A DNA stretch of 64,000 nucleotides from assembly GCF_000526215.1 (NCBI RefSeq), contig NZ_JAFQ01000004.1, positions 1,116,001 through 1,180,000 on the forward strand, in the 5' to 3' direction. Below the pieces are notes generated by a model. It was not told the origin of the DNA, did no database searches, and saw only the letters and a list, made by a program, of their open reading frames with translations. The position numbers and the translations under genes were made by a program. Numbering within the stretch: the first letter of the stretch is position 1; every line of letters begins with the position of its first letter. This document shows, in pieces, positions 35,437 to 45,520 of the stretch. The stretch comes from Nocardia sp. BMG51109 (GTDB lineage: Bacteria; Actinomycetota; Actinomycetes; Mycobacteriales; Mycobacteriaceae).

Positions 35437-36873
35437 TCAGCTCGGCCGGTTCGGCGACGCGACAGCGGTCACCGCCAGCAGCAAGCGCGCCTCGATATTG
35501 TGCAGCGTGCTCGGACAGGGCGGATGGCCGTCGTTCCACGCTTTGGGGCACGCACCGCCGCAGACCGGAAGCATCCGGCAACTCGAACACGGGTACTCGT
35601 GCCGCGCCACCCGCTCGTTGAAGCTCCCGAGTTCCCGCCGGGCGTCGGGTTTCTCACCCACGGTGACATCCCCGATCCGATAGCGATTCGTACCACCATA
35701 CGTCGGCACGTAGGGAACCTCGGTGCAGTTGAACAAACCGCCGACAGCATCGACGAGCAGCGAGTGCGGCTCGACGGCCATGCAGACCACCGGTTTCCGC
35801 GTCGGTAGCACCCCGGGAGCAAAACCGAGAGCGATCATTTCACACAGCCACTCGATCTCCTCGGTGGCGAATTCCTCCGGCGACAACGACGCTCGCTCCG
35901 CACCGTTTCCACCCCAGTCGTGAATCGGTGCGACATAGAAATTGATGCGCCGCTGAATTCCGGCCGCGGCCAACGCCCGCAGCAACGGTATGACGCCCCC
36001 GTGGTTCGAGGCGTCGACATTGCACCGCACATTGATCGTGACGTCCAGGTCGCTCCGGGCCAGCGACACCAGATTGCGGAAGATGCGGTCGTAGGTGGGT
36101 TTCCCGTTCTTCTCCATCCTGCGCCGATCGTGATACTCCGCGACACCGTCGAGAGTGATGTCGATGATCCGCACCCGGTGCGTGTCGACCAGTTCGGCGG
36201 CCAGCGACTCGGTCAGGGCCAGACCGTTGGTGACGACCCTGGCTCCGTAGGTGCAGCCGTGCTCGGCGGCGAGTGCCTGCAGGCGCGGCGAGAACCGCCG
36301 GATCACCCCGATCCCCGACAGCGGTTCGGCTCCGAACCACCGGATGAACAACTGCCGGTACGCACTCCGGTCGAGGCGCGCGGCCGCCATCCGGAGAAAC
36401 TGGTCCTGATGATGCTCACTGAGCCACCGCTGGGTGTGCAGCTGGCCGCAGTATCCGCAGCCGAGCTGGCACGATGCGGTGGGCATGACCACCAGCGACA
36501 GCATCTCGGTGGATTCGGCCGCGGTTATGTTGTCCCGCAACACCTCCGCGAGTTCATCGCTTCCGGCAGGGACCAGCAGGCCGGCCTCCACCAAACCGTC
36601 GCGCTCGGCGGCGGTCAGGCGCCCGAGGTCGTCGGCCACGACGTGACTCCAGGCAGCGTCGCCCACGATGCGGAGCTGGGCCGTGCGTGTGCAGAACACG
36701 GCCCGCCAGGCGCCTCCGGCGCCGGCCACCGGAGGCGTGGCGACATGGAATCGAGTCAGCCGCAACCCGTGCTCCGCCGCATCGGGTGTGCCGGTCTGCG
36801 CGTCGGCCCGCAGCCGCGGCACCTGGCGTCCGGTCCCGCCGGCGGCTGCGGCGTTCGCGACTGCGGTGTCCAT
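35437..36873 (-). CDS. radical SAM/SPASM peptide-modifying enzyme
   Basis: 478 residues. A leader-binding-like N-terminal domain (about 1-135) precedes the radical SAM core with CQLGCGYC (CxxxCxxC, about 143-150), which binds the 4Fe-4S cluster that cleaves SAM. The GGEP-like segment reads WFGAEPL. The SPASM region contains NCTEVPY and then CSSCRMLPVCGGACPKAW near residues 430-450, plus a final PPCPS, giving the Cys set for auxiliary clusters. Such enzymes form C-S, C-C or C-O crosslinks or epimerise RiPP precursors. The start ATG at 36873 is preceded by GGAG that overlaps the precursor's stop codon. Confidence 0.87.
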   Translation of the reverse strand: MDTAVANAAAAGGTGRQVPRLRADAQTGTPDAAEHGLRLTRFHVATPPVAGAGGAWRAVFCTRTAQLRIVGDAAWSHVVADDLGRLTAAERDGLVEAGLLVPAGSDELAEVLRDNITAAESTEMLSLVVMPTASCQLGCGYCGQLHTQRWLSEHHQDQFLRMAAARLDRSAYRQLFIRWFGAEPLSGIGVIRRFSPRLQALAAEHGCTYGARVVTNGLALTESLAAELVDTHRVRIIDITLDGVAEYHDRRRMEKNGKPTYDRIFRNLVSLARSDLDVTINVRCNVDASNHGGVIPLLRALAAAGIQRRINFYVAPIHDWGGNGAERASLSPEEFATEEIEWLCEMIALGFAPGVLPTRKPVVCMAVEPHSLLVDAVGGLFNCTEVPYVPTYGGTNRYRIGDVTVGEKPDARRELGSFNERVARHEYPCSSCRMLPVCGGACPKAWNDGHPPCPSTLHNIEARLLLAVTAVASPNRPS

Positions 36874-36878
36874 GATGC

Positions 36879-37094
36879 CTACTCCGGCTGTGCTACGCGC
36901 TCGACCGACCCGCTGGGGCCGCCGCAACCGCTGTTCTGGCAACTGGTGTTGGTGTCGTCGCCCATGCCCTTCACCAGATCTGCCGAGACCGTGCCGCCGA
37001 CATGCTCCAACGCGTTGTCCAGTTGCAGCCTCGCCGCCGACAACGCCTTCGCCAGCGCCTCGGTATCGAGCCCGGATCCACCCGGTCCTGTCAT
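36879..37094 (-). CDS. putative RiPP precursor peptide
   Basis: 71 residues, too short for a confident homology call. The ATG at 37094 follows a strong GAGGAGGAAGAA site, clearly better than an ATG at 37151. A Gly-rich start is followed by an amphipathic helix (LDTEALAKALSAARLQLDNALEHVGG), which I take as leader in part; the remaining leader runs to about residue 45. The C-terminal 26 residues hold the only two Cys and most Ser/Thr: DDTNTSCQNSGCGGPSGS, then VERVAQPE. Being the first gene of a tight three-gene operon with a radical SAM/SPASM enzyme and a YcaO cyclodehydratase makes a precursor role likely. Confidence 0.75.
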   Translation of the reverse strand: MTGPGGSGLDTEALAKALSAARLQLDNALEHVGGTVSADLVKGMGDDTNTSCQNSGCGGPSGSVERVAQPE

Positions 37095-37572
37095 TTCTTC
37101 CTCCTCGGGATATCGTGAAAACAACTCGGACGAGAATTGTCCGAGAATCAATGGAAAATCAGCGGCGCAGGCCGCCGCAGCGCGGATCTATAATGAATCG
37201 GCGCGAATACACGAATTTTTACCGGCGCATGCGGTCAGCGCCGGGAAGGCGTCTTCTCGATCAAACTTCTCCCTATGGTTCGAATGCGCAGAAATCGCAC
37301 AATCCGATTGTGGCACAGCACCACGTCACCGGATAGGTGGTCGGCTACCTGAATTTCCCTGTCCACGCGACCGCCCCACGAGGCACTACTCGATTCCCCC
37401 AATAACCGCATCGGAAATCGGACCGCAACTCCGGGACCAACCCCCTACGCCACCACAAATCCCCGAATTCACCGCTCGGCGTCGTATCGAAAACCGGTTG
37501 TCAAGTGCCGAAGGTCGATGATGTGATGGGCCGGTCGATATGTGCCGATCACGCAGGGTGAGAGGGGTGGAC
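37095..37572. other. intergenic region holding the RiPP operon promoter
   Basis: This divergent region is noticeably AT-richer than the flanks, especially 37130-37340. It must contain the leftward RiPP promoter, but I could not settle on a single -35/-10 pair. A short plus-strand frame from 37194 (47 codons) has no ribosome binding site and is not called. Confidence 0.4.
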
Positions 37573-38178
37573 GTGGACATCGAGGCACTGGAGCCGGTGA
37601 ACCGGGCCTGGGGTGAGCGCGTGGCGGCGCTGACGCCGGAGCAGTGGGCCACCCCCACCCGACTGCCGGGCTGGACCGTGCAGGACCTCGTCGCCCACAT
37701 GGCGCCCGATGCGCAGGTCCTCGACTTCCTGCGAGGCGAGCAGGTGGAATCGCCGGCGGTCACCACCGCGCCGCACTGGCTGCGCACGATGAACGAGCCC
37801 GGCGGGCCGGCCCATACGATGGCCGACGACCTTGCCGAGATGGCGCAGCAGGCGGCGGCGGTCGGCCGCGAGACCCTGGTGGGCTACTTCGCCGACCACG
37901 GCCCCACGATGCTCGCCGAGTTCCGCGCCGCCGAACCGGCGGCCGGGCTGAGGCACCCGCTCCTCGGCTCGGTCAGCTTCCGGGCGATCGCCGACACCAT
38001 GACGGTCGAGGGCACCGTGCATCTGCTCGACCTGATCGCCGCGATCGGCGGGGAACCGGTTCCGGAGGCGGCACTGCGGAGGACGGTGGAGATCCTGTCC
38101 GCCGTACCGGATTCGGTCACCTTCATCGAGGCGGCCACCGGTCGATCGAAGGCGCCGGTACTTCCGGTCATGCGTTGA
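37573..38178 (+). CDS. maleylpyruvate isomerase family (TIGR03083) mycothiol-dependent-type protein
   Basis: 201 residues from GTG 37573, which has GAGAGGGG five bases upstream; a GTG at 37567 and an ATG at 37540 are alternatives. The DinB-like four-helix pattern of TIGR03083 is visible: WATPTRLPGWTVQDLVAHMAPDAQ with the first metal-ligand His, and TVEGTVHLLDLIAAIGG with the second. Family members act with mycothiol as thiol cofactor in isomerisation or detoxification; many are unassigned. The 3' end overlaps the convergent DUF6585 gene by 11 bp. No link to the RiPP operon is shown beyond adjacency. Confidence 0.75.
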   Translation: MDIEALEPVNRAWGERVAALTPEQWATPTRLPGWTVQDLVAHMAPDAQVLDFLRGEQVESPAVTTAPHWLRTMNEPGGPAHTMADDLAEMAQQAAAVGRETLVGYFADHGPTMLAEFRAAEPAAGLRHPLLGSVSFRAIADTMTVEGTVHLLDLIAAIGGEPVPEAALRRTVEILSAVPDSVTFIEAATGRSKAPVLPVMR

Positions 38179-39157
38179 CGTTCCGGTCCGGGCACTCCGA
38201 ATTGTTTGCGGTACCGGTGATCTCGGCCGCCCCGGTTTCCTCCGGAGCCGAATTACCGCTCTGTGCAACAGTATTCGCTTCGTCCTCGGATCCCGCTACC
38301 GCACCGTCGATATCGGGAACGGCGCCCCGCTCGGCCGCTTCCGCCAATGCCGCCAGGCGCAGGCGCTCGGCGACCTCGTTGAAAATATAGAAATTCGGGA
38401 TGGATTCGACCGGCGCCAGCGAAACCCATTGTCCGTCGACCTTGATGCAGACCAGACCGTGCTGGGATTCGATGCGCTGAATGCGTTCCCACGGATACGA
38501 CCTGCCCGCATAGGTGAGCACGATGAGGTCGACGGCGACTTCCCCGAAGAGTACCGCCTGCTCGTCGTCGATCACCTCGACGACCGCGGGCAATTGTGTT
38601 GCCGTGACGGCGGATTGAATTGCCGGGCCCCATTCGCGGGCGCCCTCGAAGGTCTTCTCGTCGAAGGTGGCGCCGCTGCCGCCCGGGCCGGTCAGCACGA
38701 ACGAGTAGTCGGTCGCCGCGGCGGCCGCATTGTGGAACGGGATGACCTGCTGCCGGACCTCCACGGTGTCCCATCGAAACGCCACGACGTCCTCGGACGC
38801 CCGGTACACCGTCAGGCCGTAGTCGAACAGATCCAGCCGGGCGGTGCCGCTGCCGCGATTGCGGCGCCCGCGCAGGAAGGCTGCGGCCGCCGGCACCAGC
38901 GCCAGCCCGCCGACCACGCCGCCGCCCACCAGCGATCCGGCGGCCGCGCACAGGGCGCCCACGACGGCCAGGCCGCCGGCCACCAGGGCACAGCCGCGCA
39001 CGACCGTGTCACCGCTCATCGGTGCCGGCAGGAATGTCTGCCGGTGTTCGCCCAGCTTGTCGTGGTCGGCTATCAGGTAGATCAGCTGCGACAGGGGTAC
39101 CGTTCGCCGACCTCCGGTTCCCCCGGTTTCGCGCTGCTGCGTGCTCGGGGTGGTCAT
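38168..39157 (-). CDS. DUF6585-like membrane protein
   Basis: 329 residues from ATG 39157 with GGAGG upstream; upstream in-frame starts lack one. Two adjacent membrane helices (about residues 52-95, GCALVAGGLAVVGALCAAAGSLVGGGVVGGLALVPAAAAF, cited as a region) are followed by RLDLFDYGLTVYRASEDVVAFRWDTVEV and a PH-like cytoplasmic part (YPWERIQRIESQHGLVCIKVDG). This layout matches a family annotated DUF6585. The function is unknown. The C-terminal 40 residues are acidic and disordered. Confidence 0.65.
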   Translation of the reverse strand: MTTPSTQQRETGGTGGRRTVPLSQLIYLIADHDKLGEHRQTFLPAPMSGDTVVRGCALVAGGLAVVGALCAAAGSLVGGGVVGGLALVPAAAAFLRGRRNRGSGTARLDLFDYGLTVYRASEDVVAFRWDTVEVRQQVIPFHNAAAAATDYSFVLTGPGGSGATFDEKTFEGAREWGPAIQSAVTATQLPAVVEVIDDEQAVLFGEVAVDLIVLTYAGRSYPWERIQRIESQHGLVCIKVDGQWVSLAPVESIPNFYIFNEVAERLRLAALAEAAERGAVPDIDGAVAGSEDEANTVAQSGNSAPEETGAAEITGTANNSECPDRNVNA

Positions 39158-39660
39158 TGTCCCTCCATCGGACGGTTTGGCTCCGCGCGGATGATATTCG
39201 ACTGGACGAAATACCGCCAGTGCCCACGCGGTTCGAACGCAATCGAGAAAGCGGGCCTTCGGTTTTCGAGCACCGATTCCCGGAAACAACGAGCCCGAAT
39301 CGACCGAATCTCCGAGAAAAAGCGTGTGGCTCGCGACATTTCGGGCGGTATGACGCCCTCCGGTCACGGCGGGCGGAACGCGCTCGGCGGACGGCCGGTC
39401 CGGTTCCGGAACATCACCGAAAGGCGGCGGGCGTGCCAGCAGATTTTCCGTTCTCCGAGTACCGTCTTGCCGTAGCTCGTGCACACAAATGCGGTCAGCC
39501 GACAAGCCCCGGAACCAACGGGGAGAACCCCCGTCGGCAATGCCTGATCTACTGGAATTTCTATTGAGGTCGCCTGCACAGACAGTCCGACGCTCTTCAC
39601 GCGGCAGCGGATAATCCGGGCAGTGGAGACCGGTGATAGATCGTCCGAAGGGGCAAACAG
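39158..39660. other. intergenic stretch between the DUF6585 gene and the S10 operon terminator
   Basis: No gene is supported. Open frames here have neither ribosome binding sites nor recognisable sequence. The promoter of the DUF6585 gene should lie in the first 150 bp. Confidence 0.4.
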
Positions 39661-39700
39661 AACCGAAGGCCCGCTTCCCGATCGGGAAGCGGGCCTTCGG
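39661..39700 (-). terminator. rho-independent terminator of the S10 operon
   Basis: A perfect 40-bp palindrome with 20-bp arms beginning ACCGAAGGCCCGCTTCCCGA, 27 bp after the rpsQ stop. Read leftwards, it is followed by a short T-containing stretch (TTCTGTTTG). Confidence 0.8.
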
Positions 39701-39727
39701 TTTACGACTCGGCCGAGGTGGAGGGGC

Positions 39728-40024
39728 TTACTTGGCCCGCTCCAGGACCTCCACCAGCCGCCACCGCTTGGTGGCGGACAGGGGGCGGGTCTCCATCAGC
39801 TGCACGCGGTCGCCGACGCCGGCGGTCTCGTTCTCGTCGTGCGCCTTCACCTTCGAGGTGGTGCGGATGATCTTGCCGTAGAGCGGGTGCCGGTTACGGT
39901 CTTCCAGCTCCACGACGATCGTCTTGTTCATCTTGTCGGAGACCACGTAGCCGACGCGCACCTTGCGGCTGCCACGATCCTCCTCTTTGGCCGGCGTCTT
40001 GGCCGGGCCCTTCGCATCACTCAC
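39728..40024 (-). CDS. rpsQ: 30S ribosomal protein S17
   Basis: 98 residues. The S17 core is clear: [22 protein letters not shown], then [19 protein letters not shown] and the C-terminal [21 protein letters not shown]. It has a Lys/Ala-rich N-terminal extension of about 20 residues common in actinobacteria. S17 binds 16S rRNA early in 30S assembly. It is the last gene of the operon and its ATG overlaps the rpmC stop by four bases. Confidence 0.97.
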   Translation of the reverse strand: MSDAKGPAKTPAKEEDRGSRKVRVGYVVSDKMNKTIVVELEDRNRHPLYGKIIRTTSKVKAHDENETAGVGDRVQLMETRPLSATKRWRLVEVLERAK

Positions 40025-40260
40025 GCTGCGTCTCCCTCGCCTTCGGGACCGGAGGCCAGGCCGAGCTCGCGCTCGCGCATGACCGTGTAGATGCGCGCGA
40101 TCTCGTGCCGGACCACACGCAGACGCCGGTTGTTCTGCAACTGACCGGTCGCCATCTGGAAGCGCAGATTGAACAGCTCTTCCTTGGACTCGCGCAGCTT
40201 GCCCACGAGCGCGTCATTGTCGAGCTCGCGCAGATCTGCGGCTGGAGTTTCGGTAGCCAT
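40021..40260 (-). CDS. rpmC: 50S ribosomal protein L29
   Basis: 79 residues: two long helices, [28 protein letters not shown] and [23 protein letters not shown], as in L29, with a short acidic tail. It sits at the exit of the ribosomal tunnel. Start ATG 40260 shares a base with the rplP stop codon. Confidence 0.96.
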   Translation of the reverse strand: MATETPAADLRELDNDALVGKLRESKEELFNLRFQMATGQLQNNRRLRVVRHEIARIYTVMRERELGLASGPEGEGDAA

Positions 40261-40676
40261 CAGAACTGCTCCTCCCTCGTCACGATCCGGCACTTCATCG
40301 GGAGCTTGTGCATCGCGCGGCGCAGCGCCTCGAATGCCGTCTCCTGGTTCGGGTACGACATCTCGAACATCACCCGGCCGGGCTTCACGTTCGCGACCCA
40401 CCACTCCGGCGAACCCTTACCGGAACCCATGCGGGTCTCGGCCGGCTTCTTCGTCAGCGGACGGTCCGGGAAGATGTTGATCCAGATCTTGCCGCCACGA
40501 CGGATGTGGCGGGTCATCGCGATACGCGCCGACTCGATCTGCCGGTTGGTGACGTAAGCCGGCTCCAGTGCCTGAATGCCGTATTCGCCGAACGCCACCG
40601 AGGTGCCGCCCTTGGCCAAGCCGGAACGGCGGGGGTGATGCTGCTTGCGGTGCTTGACCTTGCGGGGCATCAGCAT
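40260..40676 (-). CDS. rplP: 50S ribosomal protein L16
   Basis: 138 residues, full-length. It starts [19 protein letters not shown] and contains [37 protein letters not shown] and [15 protein letters not shown], as in mycobacterial L16. It organises the A-site region of the large subunit. Confidence 0.98.
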   Translation of the reverse strand: MLMPRKVKHRKQHHPRRSGLAKGGTSVAFGEYGIQALEPAYVTNRQIESARIAMTRHIRRGGKIWINIFPDRPLTKKPAETRMGSGKGSPEWWVANVKPGRVMFEMSYPNQETAFEALRRAMHKLPMKCRIVTREEQF

Positions 40677-40681
40677 TGGTC

Positions 40682-41479
<798 letters not shown>

Positions 41480-41890
41480 TTACTTGGCGCCTCCCTTCCG
41501 GCGGCTACGAGCCGGGGCGGCGCTGGCGACGCTCTCGACCTCGATGGTGATGTGGCTGGTGCGCTTGCGGATCCGGAACGCACGCCCCTGGGCGCGCGGC
41601 TGGAAACGCTTCATGGTCGCGCCCTCGTCGACATACGCCGTCGAGATGACCAGGGTGTCGGGGTTCATGCCGAAGTTGTTCTCGGCGTTCGCCGCGGCGC
41701 TGGCCACGACCTTGGCGACCGGCTCGCTCGCGGCCTGCGGCGCGAACCGCAGGATGTTCAGCGCGTCCTCGACCCGCTTACCGCGAACCAGGTCCACGAC
41801 CCGGCGGGCCTTCATCGGCGTCACGCGGACGAACTTGGCGGTCGCGCGCGCGGTCGGGTTCTGAAGCGTAGCTGTGTTGTCTTCGCTCAT
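41480..41890 (-). CDS. rplV: 50S ribosomal protein L22
   Basis: 136 residues: [30 protein letters not shown] and the beta-hairpin region [27 protein letters not shown] characteristic of L22, which lines the peptide exit tunnel. The C terminus is short and basic. ATG 41890 overlaps the rpsS stop by four bases. Confidence 0.97.
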   Translation of the reverse strand: MSEDNTATLQNPTARATAKFVRVTPMKARRVVDLVRGKRVEDALNILRFAPQAASEPVAKVVASAAANAENNFGMNPDTLVISTAYVDEGATMKRFQPRAQGRAFRIRKRTSHITIEVESVASAAPARSRRKGGAK

Positions 41891-42168
41891 CGCCGCTTGC
41901 TCTTCCGATCTTCCTTGACGTGGCTCTTGAAGGTCCTGGTCGGCGCGAACTCACCGAGCTTGTGCCCGACCATGTTCTCCGACACGAACACCGGCACGTG
42001 CTTGCGGCCGTCGTGCACCGCGAACGTGTGGCCGATGAAATCGGGGATGATGGTCGAACGACGCGACCAGGTCTTGATGACCTGCTTGGTGTTCTTCTCG
42101 TTCTGGACGTCCACCTTCTTGAGGAGGTGTTCGTCGACGAACGGGCCCTTCTTGAGGCTGCGTGGCAT
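41887..42168 (-). CDS. rpsS: 30S ribosomal protein S19
   Basis: 93 residues: [46 protein letters not shown] and a basic tail, full-length S19. With S13 it contacts the head of the 30S subunit and tRNA. Confidence 0.98.
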   Translation of the reverse strand: MPRSLKKGPFVDEHLLKKVDVQNEKNTKQVIKTWSRRSTIIPDFIGHTFAVHDGRKHVPVFVSENMVGHKLGEFAPTRTFKSHVKEDRKSKRR

Positions 42169-42183
42169 GTCTTGACCTCCTCC

Positions 42184-43014
42184 TTAACGCTTCTTGCCGC
42201 GACGGCGGACGATGAGCTTGTCGCTCGGACGGTTGGGTTTACGGGTACGGCCCTCGGGCTGGCCCCAGGGGCTGACCGGATGGCGGCCGCCGGAGGTCTT
42301 ACCCTCACCACCACCGTGCGGGTGGTCGACCGGGTTCATCACGACACCGCGGACGTGCGGACGCTTACCCTTCCAGCGCATGCGACCGGCCTTGCCCCAG
42401 TTGATGTTCGACTGCTCGGCATTGCCGACCTCGCCGACGGTGGCGCGGCAGCGCACGTCGACGCGGCGGATCTCACCCGACGGCATGCGCAGGACGGCGT
42501 AGGCGCCCTCCTTACCCAGCAGCTGGATGCTCATGCCGGCGGCGCGAGCCATCTTGGCGCCGCCACCCGGCCGCAGCTCCACCGCGTGGATGGTGGTACC
42601 GGTCGGGATCGAGCGCAGCGGCAGGTTGTTGCCCGCCTTGATGTCGGCGCCGGCGCCGGATTCGATCCGCGCGCCCTGGGTCACGCCCTTGGGCGCGATG
42701 ATGTAGCGCTTCTCGCCGTCGGCGTAGTGCAGCAACGCGATGTTCGCGGTCCGGTTCGGGTCGTACTCGATGTGTGCGACCTTGGCCGGGATGCCGTCCT
42801 TGTCCAGGCGACGGAAGTCGATGATCCGGTAGGCGCGCTTGTGCCCGCCGCCGCGGTGCCGGGTGGTGATCCGGCCGTGCGCGTTGCGGCCGCCGGACTT
42901 GCTCAGCGGACGCAGCAGCGACTTCTCGGGGGTCGAGCGGGTGATCTCGGCGAAGTCCGAGACCGACGAGCCGCGGCGACCCGGGGTCGTCGGCTTGTAC
43001 TTACGGATAGCCAT
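42184..43014 (-). CDS. rplB: 50S ribosomal protein L2
   Basis: 276 residues. It has [25 protein letters not shown], the loop around [17 protein letters not shown], and the C-terminal [29 protein letters not shown] with the functionally important His near the peptidyl-transferase centre (landmarks cited in part). Full length. Confidence 0.98.
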   Translation of the reverse strand: MAIRKYKPTTPGRRGSSVSDFAEITRSTPEKSLLRPLSKSGGRNAHGRITTRHRGGGHKRAYRIIDFRRLDKDGIPAKVAHIEYDPNRTANIALLHYADGEKRYIIAPKGVTQGARIESGAGADIKAGNNLPLRSIPTGTTIHAVELRPGGGAKMARAAGMSIQLLGKEGAYAVLRMPSGEIRRVDVRCRATVGEVGNAEQSNINWGKAGRMRWKGKRPHVRGVVMNPVDHPHGGGEGKTSGGRHPVSPWGQPEGRTRKPNRPSDKLIVRRRGKKR

Positions 43015-43047
43015 GAGTTCTTCTCTGCTTTCTGGATTCCCCGCCGC

Positions 43048-43353
43048 CTACGCGACCGGGCCTCCGAAGATCTCGATGGGCTTGCTGTCGGCCGAGAGGG
43101 TCACGAGCGCGCGCTTGGTGCTCTTGCGCTGGCCGTAACCGTAGCGGGTCCGCTTGCGCTTGCCCTGACGATTGGCTGTGTTGACGCTGGTGACCTTCAC
43201 GCCGAAGACCTTCTCGACGGCGATCTTGATCTGCGTCTTGTTCGAGTCCGGGTGCACCAGGAAGGTGTAGGTGCCCTCCTCGATCAGCCCATAGGACTTC
43301 TCCGAGATGACCGGCGCGAGCAGGATGTCGCGGGGGTCGGCGATGGTGGTCAC
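43048..43353 (-). CDS. rplW: 50S ribosomal protein L23
   Basis: 101 residues from a GTG at 43353 that overlaps the rplD stop (GTGA). It reads [42 protein letters not shown] and [22 protein letters not shown], the L23 pattern. L23 is the docking site for trigger factor and SRP at the tunnel exit. A longer open frame running upstream through rplD is a shadow. Confidence 0.96.
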   Translation of the reverse strand: MTTIADPRDILLAPVISEKSYGLIEEGTYTFLVHPDSNKTQIKIAVEKVFGVKVTSVNTANRQGKRKRTRYGYGQRKSTKRALVTLSADSKPIEIFGGPVA

Positions 43354-44036
43354 TGCTTGTCCTCCTGCGGAGATTCCGCGGCGCCGTGCACGAAGGCGTT
43401 CAGGGCCTCCACGCTGAACACCACGTCGTCGCTGTTCAGCACGTCGTACGTGTTGAGCTGGTCCGGCGCGATCGGGTGCACACCCTGCAGGTTGGCCACG
43501 CTCTTCCACGCGGTGACATCCTCGCGGCCCACCACGACCAGCACCTTCTTCCGGTCCGACAGCTCGGCCAGGAAGCTCTTGGCGGTCTTGGTCGAAGGGG
43601 CCTGTCCCGCAACCAGTTCGGTGATCACGTGGATGCGCTCGTTGCGGGCGCGGTCGGACAGGGCGCCACGCAGCGCGGCGACCTTCATCTTCTTCGGCAG
43701 CTTCTGCGAGTAGTCGCGCGGCTGCGGGCCGTGCACGGTGCCGCCACCGACGAACTGCGGCGCGCGGGTCGAACCCTGGCGCGCGCGGCCGGTGCCCTTC
43801 TGGCGGTACGGCTTCTTGCCGCCGCCGCGGACGGCGCCGCGGGTGCGGGTGGAGTGCGTGCCCTGACGGGCCGCGGCCTGCTGGGCCACGACGGCCTGGT
43901 GCATCAGCGCGATGTTCGCGGTCGCGTCGAAGATCTCCGCGGGGAGATCGACGGTGCCGTTGGTCTTGCCGCCCGGTGCCTTGACCGGCAGAGACAGATT
44001 CGTCTTCGTCACAGTGTCTTCCTTCGTGACGCTCAT
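43350..44036 (-). CDS. rplD: 50S ribosomal protein L4
   Basis: 228 residues. The extended loop [37 protein letters not shown] (residues about 62-98, cited as landmark) is the tunnel-lining loop of L4, and the C-terminal domain has [19 protein letters not shown]. In some bacteria L4 also regulates the S10 operon. ATG 44036 overlaps the rplC stop by four bases. Confidence 0.97.
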   Translation of the reverse strand: MSVTKEDTVTKTNLSLPVKAPGGKTNGTVDLPAEIFDATANIALMHQAVVAQQAAARQGTHSTRTRGAVRGGGKKPYRQKGTGRARQGSTRAPQFVGGGTVHGPQPRDYSQKLPKKMKVAALRGALSDRARNERIHVITELVAGQAPSTKTAKSFLAELSDRKKVLVVVGREDVTAWKSVANLQGVHPIAPDQLNTYDVLNSDDVVFSVEALNAFVHGAAESPQEDKQ

Positions 44037-44728
44037 GCGCGGGCACCACCCTTCGCAGCGCTCTTGACGATCACGATGCCGCCCTTGCGGCCCGGGATCG
44101 CGCCCTTGATCAGCAGCAGACCGTTCTCGGCGTCCACCTTGTGGACCGAGAGGTTCTGCGTGGTGACGCGGTCGTTACCCATCCGGCCGGCCATCCGCAT
44201 GCCCTTGAACACGCGACCCGGGGTGGCGCAGCCGCCGATCGAGCCCGGACGGCGATGGACCGCCTGCGCACCGTGCGAGGCGCCCTGGCCGCCGAAGCCG
44301 TGCCGCTTCATGGTGCCGGCGAAGCCCTTGCCCTTGCTGGTGCCGGTGACGTCGACGAACGTGCCCTCTTCGAACACGTCGGCGGACAGCTCCTGGCCGA
44401 CCTCGAACCGCGCGGGATCGGCAATCCGGATCTCGGCGACGTGCCGGCGCGGGGTGACGCCGGCCTTGCCGAACTGCCCGGCCACGGGCTTGGTCACCTT
44501 GCGCGGGTCGATGGTGCCGAAGGCGAGCTGGACGGCGGAGTAGCCGTCGCGCTCCTGGGTGCGGATCTGGGTGATGACGTTCGGCCCGGCCTTCACGACG
44601 GTCACGGGAACGACCCGGTTGTTCTCGTCGAACACCTGGGTCATGCCGAGCTTGGTGCCGAGCAGGCCGGCCACCGGCCGGTGCCGACCGCTGTTGTCGA
44701 CTTCCTGCGTGCTGTTGTTGTCAGTCAT
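44033..44728 (-). CDS. rplC: 50S ribosomal protein L3
   Basis: 231 residues from ATG 44728. An in-frame GTG at 44746, overlapping the rpsJ stop as GTGA, is an alternative start. An N-terminal extension of about 20 residues rich in Asn, Ser and Thr precedes the conserved [16 protein letters not shown]. The core loop [28 protein letters not shown] matches mycobacterial L3 closely. L3 begins 50S assembly. Confidence 0.97.
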   Translation of the reverse strand: MTDNNSTQEVDNSGRHRPVAGLLGTKLGMTQVFDENNRVVPVTVVKAGPNVITQIRTQERDGYSAVQLAFGTIDPRKVTKPVAGQFGKAGVTPRRHVAEIRIADPARFEVGQELSADVFEEGTFVDVTGTSKGKGFAGTMKRHGFGGQGASHGAQAVHRRPGSIGGCATPGRVFKGMRMAGRMGNDRVTTQNLSVHKVDAENGLLLIKGAIPGRKGGIVIVKSAAKGGARA

Positions 44729-44742
44729 ATCTACGGTCCCCG

Positions 44743-45048
44743 TCACTGAATGTTGACGTCGACGCTGGCCGGCAGGTCGATGCGCATGAGCGCGTCGACC
44801 GTCTTCGGCGTCGGGTCGAGGATGTCGATCAGCCGCTTGTGCGTGCGCATCTCGAAGTGTTCGCGCGAGTCCTTGTACTTGTGCGGCGAACGGATGACGC
44901 AGTACACGTTCTTCTCGGTCGGCAACGGCACCGGCCCGACGACACGGGCACCGGTGCGGGTCACCGTCTCGACGATCTTGCGCGCAGACGCATCGATCGC
45001 CTCATGGTCGTAGGCCTTGAGCCTGATGCGGATCTTCTGTCCCGCCAC
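44743..45048 (-). CDS. rpsJ: 30S ribosomal protein S10, first gene of the S10 operon
   Basis: 101 residues from a GTG at 45048 with GGAGAAAAGGACAC upstream. [60 protein letters not shown] and the C-terminal [10 protein letters not shown] are the near-invariant S10 sequence. It also acts as NusE in transcription antitermination. It heads the operon rpsJ-rplC-rplD-rplW-rplB-rpsS-rplV-rpsC-rplP-rpmC-rpsQ, in the standard order. Confidence 0.98.
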   Translation of the reverse strand: MAGQKIRIRLKAYDHEAIDASARKIVETVTRTGARVVGPVPLPTEKNVYCVIRSPHKYKDSREHFEMRTHKRLIDILDPTPKTVDALMRIDLPASVDVNIQ

Positions 45049-45091
45049 GCTGAGTGTCCTTTTCTCCGTTTAGCTTTCGCTTTTCGGTGTC

Positions 45092-45128
45092 GAGGGCACC
45101 CGCGGGAGTCGCCTCCCGGAGCACCCTC
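45092..45128 (-). promoter_or_regulatory. hairpin in the S10 operon leader
   Basis: The outer stem is GAGGG/CCCTC and the inner stem GGGAG/CTCCC, with an internal bulge, about 45 nt before the rpsJ start on the transcribed strand. It could serve in leader-based control or simply as leader structure. Confidence 0.45.
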
Positions 45129-45492
45129 ATTGCATGCCCGAACCTGAGAAGTCACAGCTGACGCAATCCGTCCAGACCTCGACCGGACTCGACCCGATCC
45201 TTCGCCGCTGTTCATCTGTCATGGTTCTTCCGGTCCACGCGGTCGGGCGTGTCGCCACACCGCTCATTCGTCGGCCCTCGGAAATACCTTCCCTGAGCCT
45301 CGGAACATCCGTCCCGGACGCATCCACGCCGAATCGACGGGATACACAGTGGGTACTGCTCGCCCGCTACCGTCCGTATCGCATATCCGCAGGACATACG
45401 CCACCCGGAGCAGGCAACCCGAACAGTATGCCCGAGGGCTCCCAGCAACTCCAAATCGGGGTCGGTGTGACGCTCCCGACCCACTCGCGCGG

Positions 45493-45516
45493 GTATCTTA
45501 CTCCGGAGTAAGATAC
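45493..45516. promoter_or_regulatory. 24-bp perfect palindrome before the DUF4442 gene
   Basis: Each 12-bp arm reads GTATCTTACTCC (and its complement GGAGTAAGATAC). It ends four bases before the ATG at 45521 and also supplies the only GGAG-like ribosome binding site. This form is typical of TetR-family operators of lipid-metabolism genes. No regulator gene is adjacent. Confidence 0.7.
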
Positions 45517-45520
45517 GGGC

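Larger units (their letters stand above)
45049..45520. other. S10 operon leader and promoter region
   Basis: This 470-bp divergent gap separates rpsJ from the DUF4442 gene. It holds the hairpin at 45092-45128 in the rpsJ leader and the 24-bp palindrome at 45493-45516. No protein-coding frame is convincing. I could not identify the rpsJ promoter with certainty. Confidence 0.5.

Noticed and set aside
37270..37300. Possible tRNA (GGTTCGAAT resembling a T-loop)
   Set aside because: No acceptor, D or anticodon stems can be paired around it.
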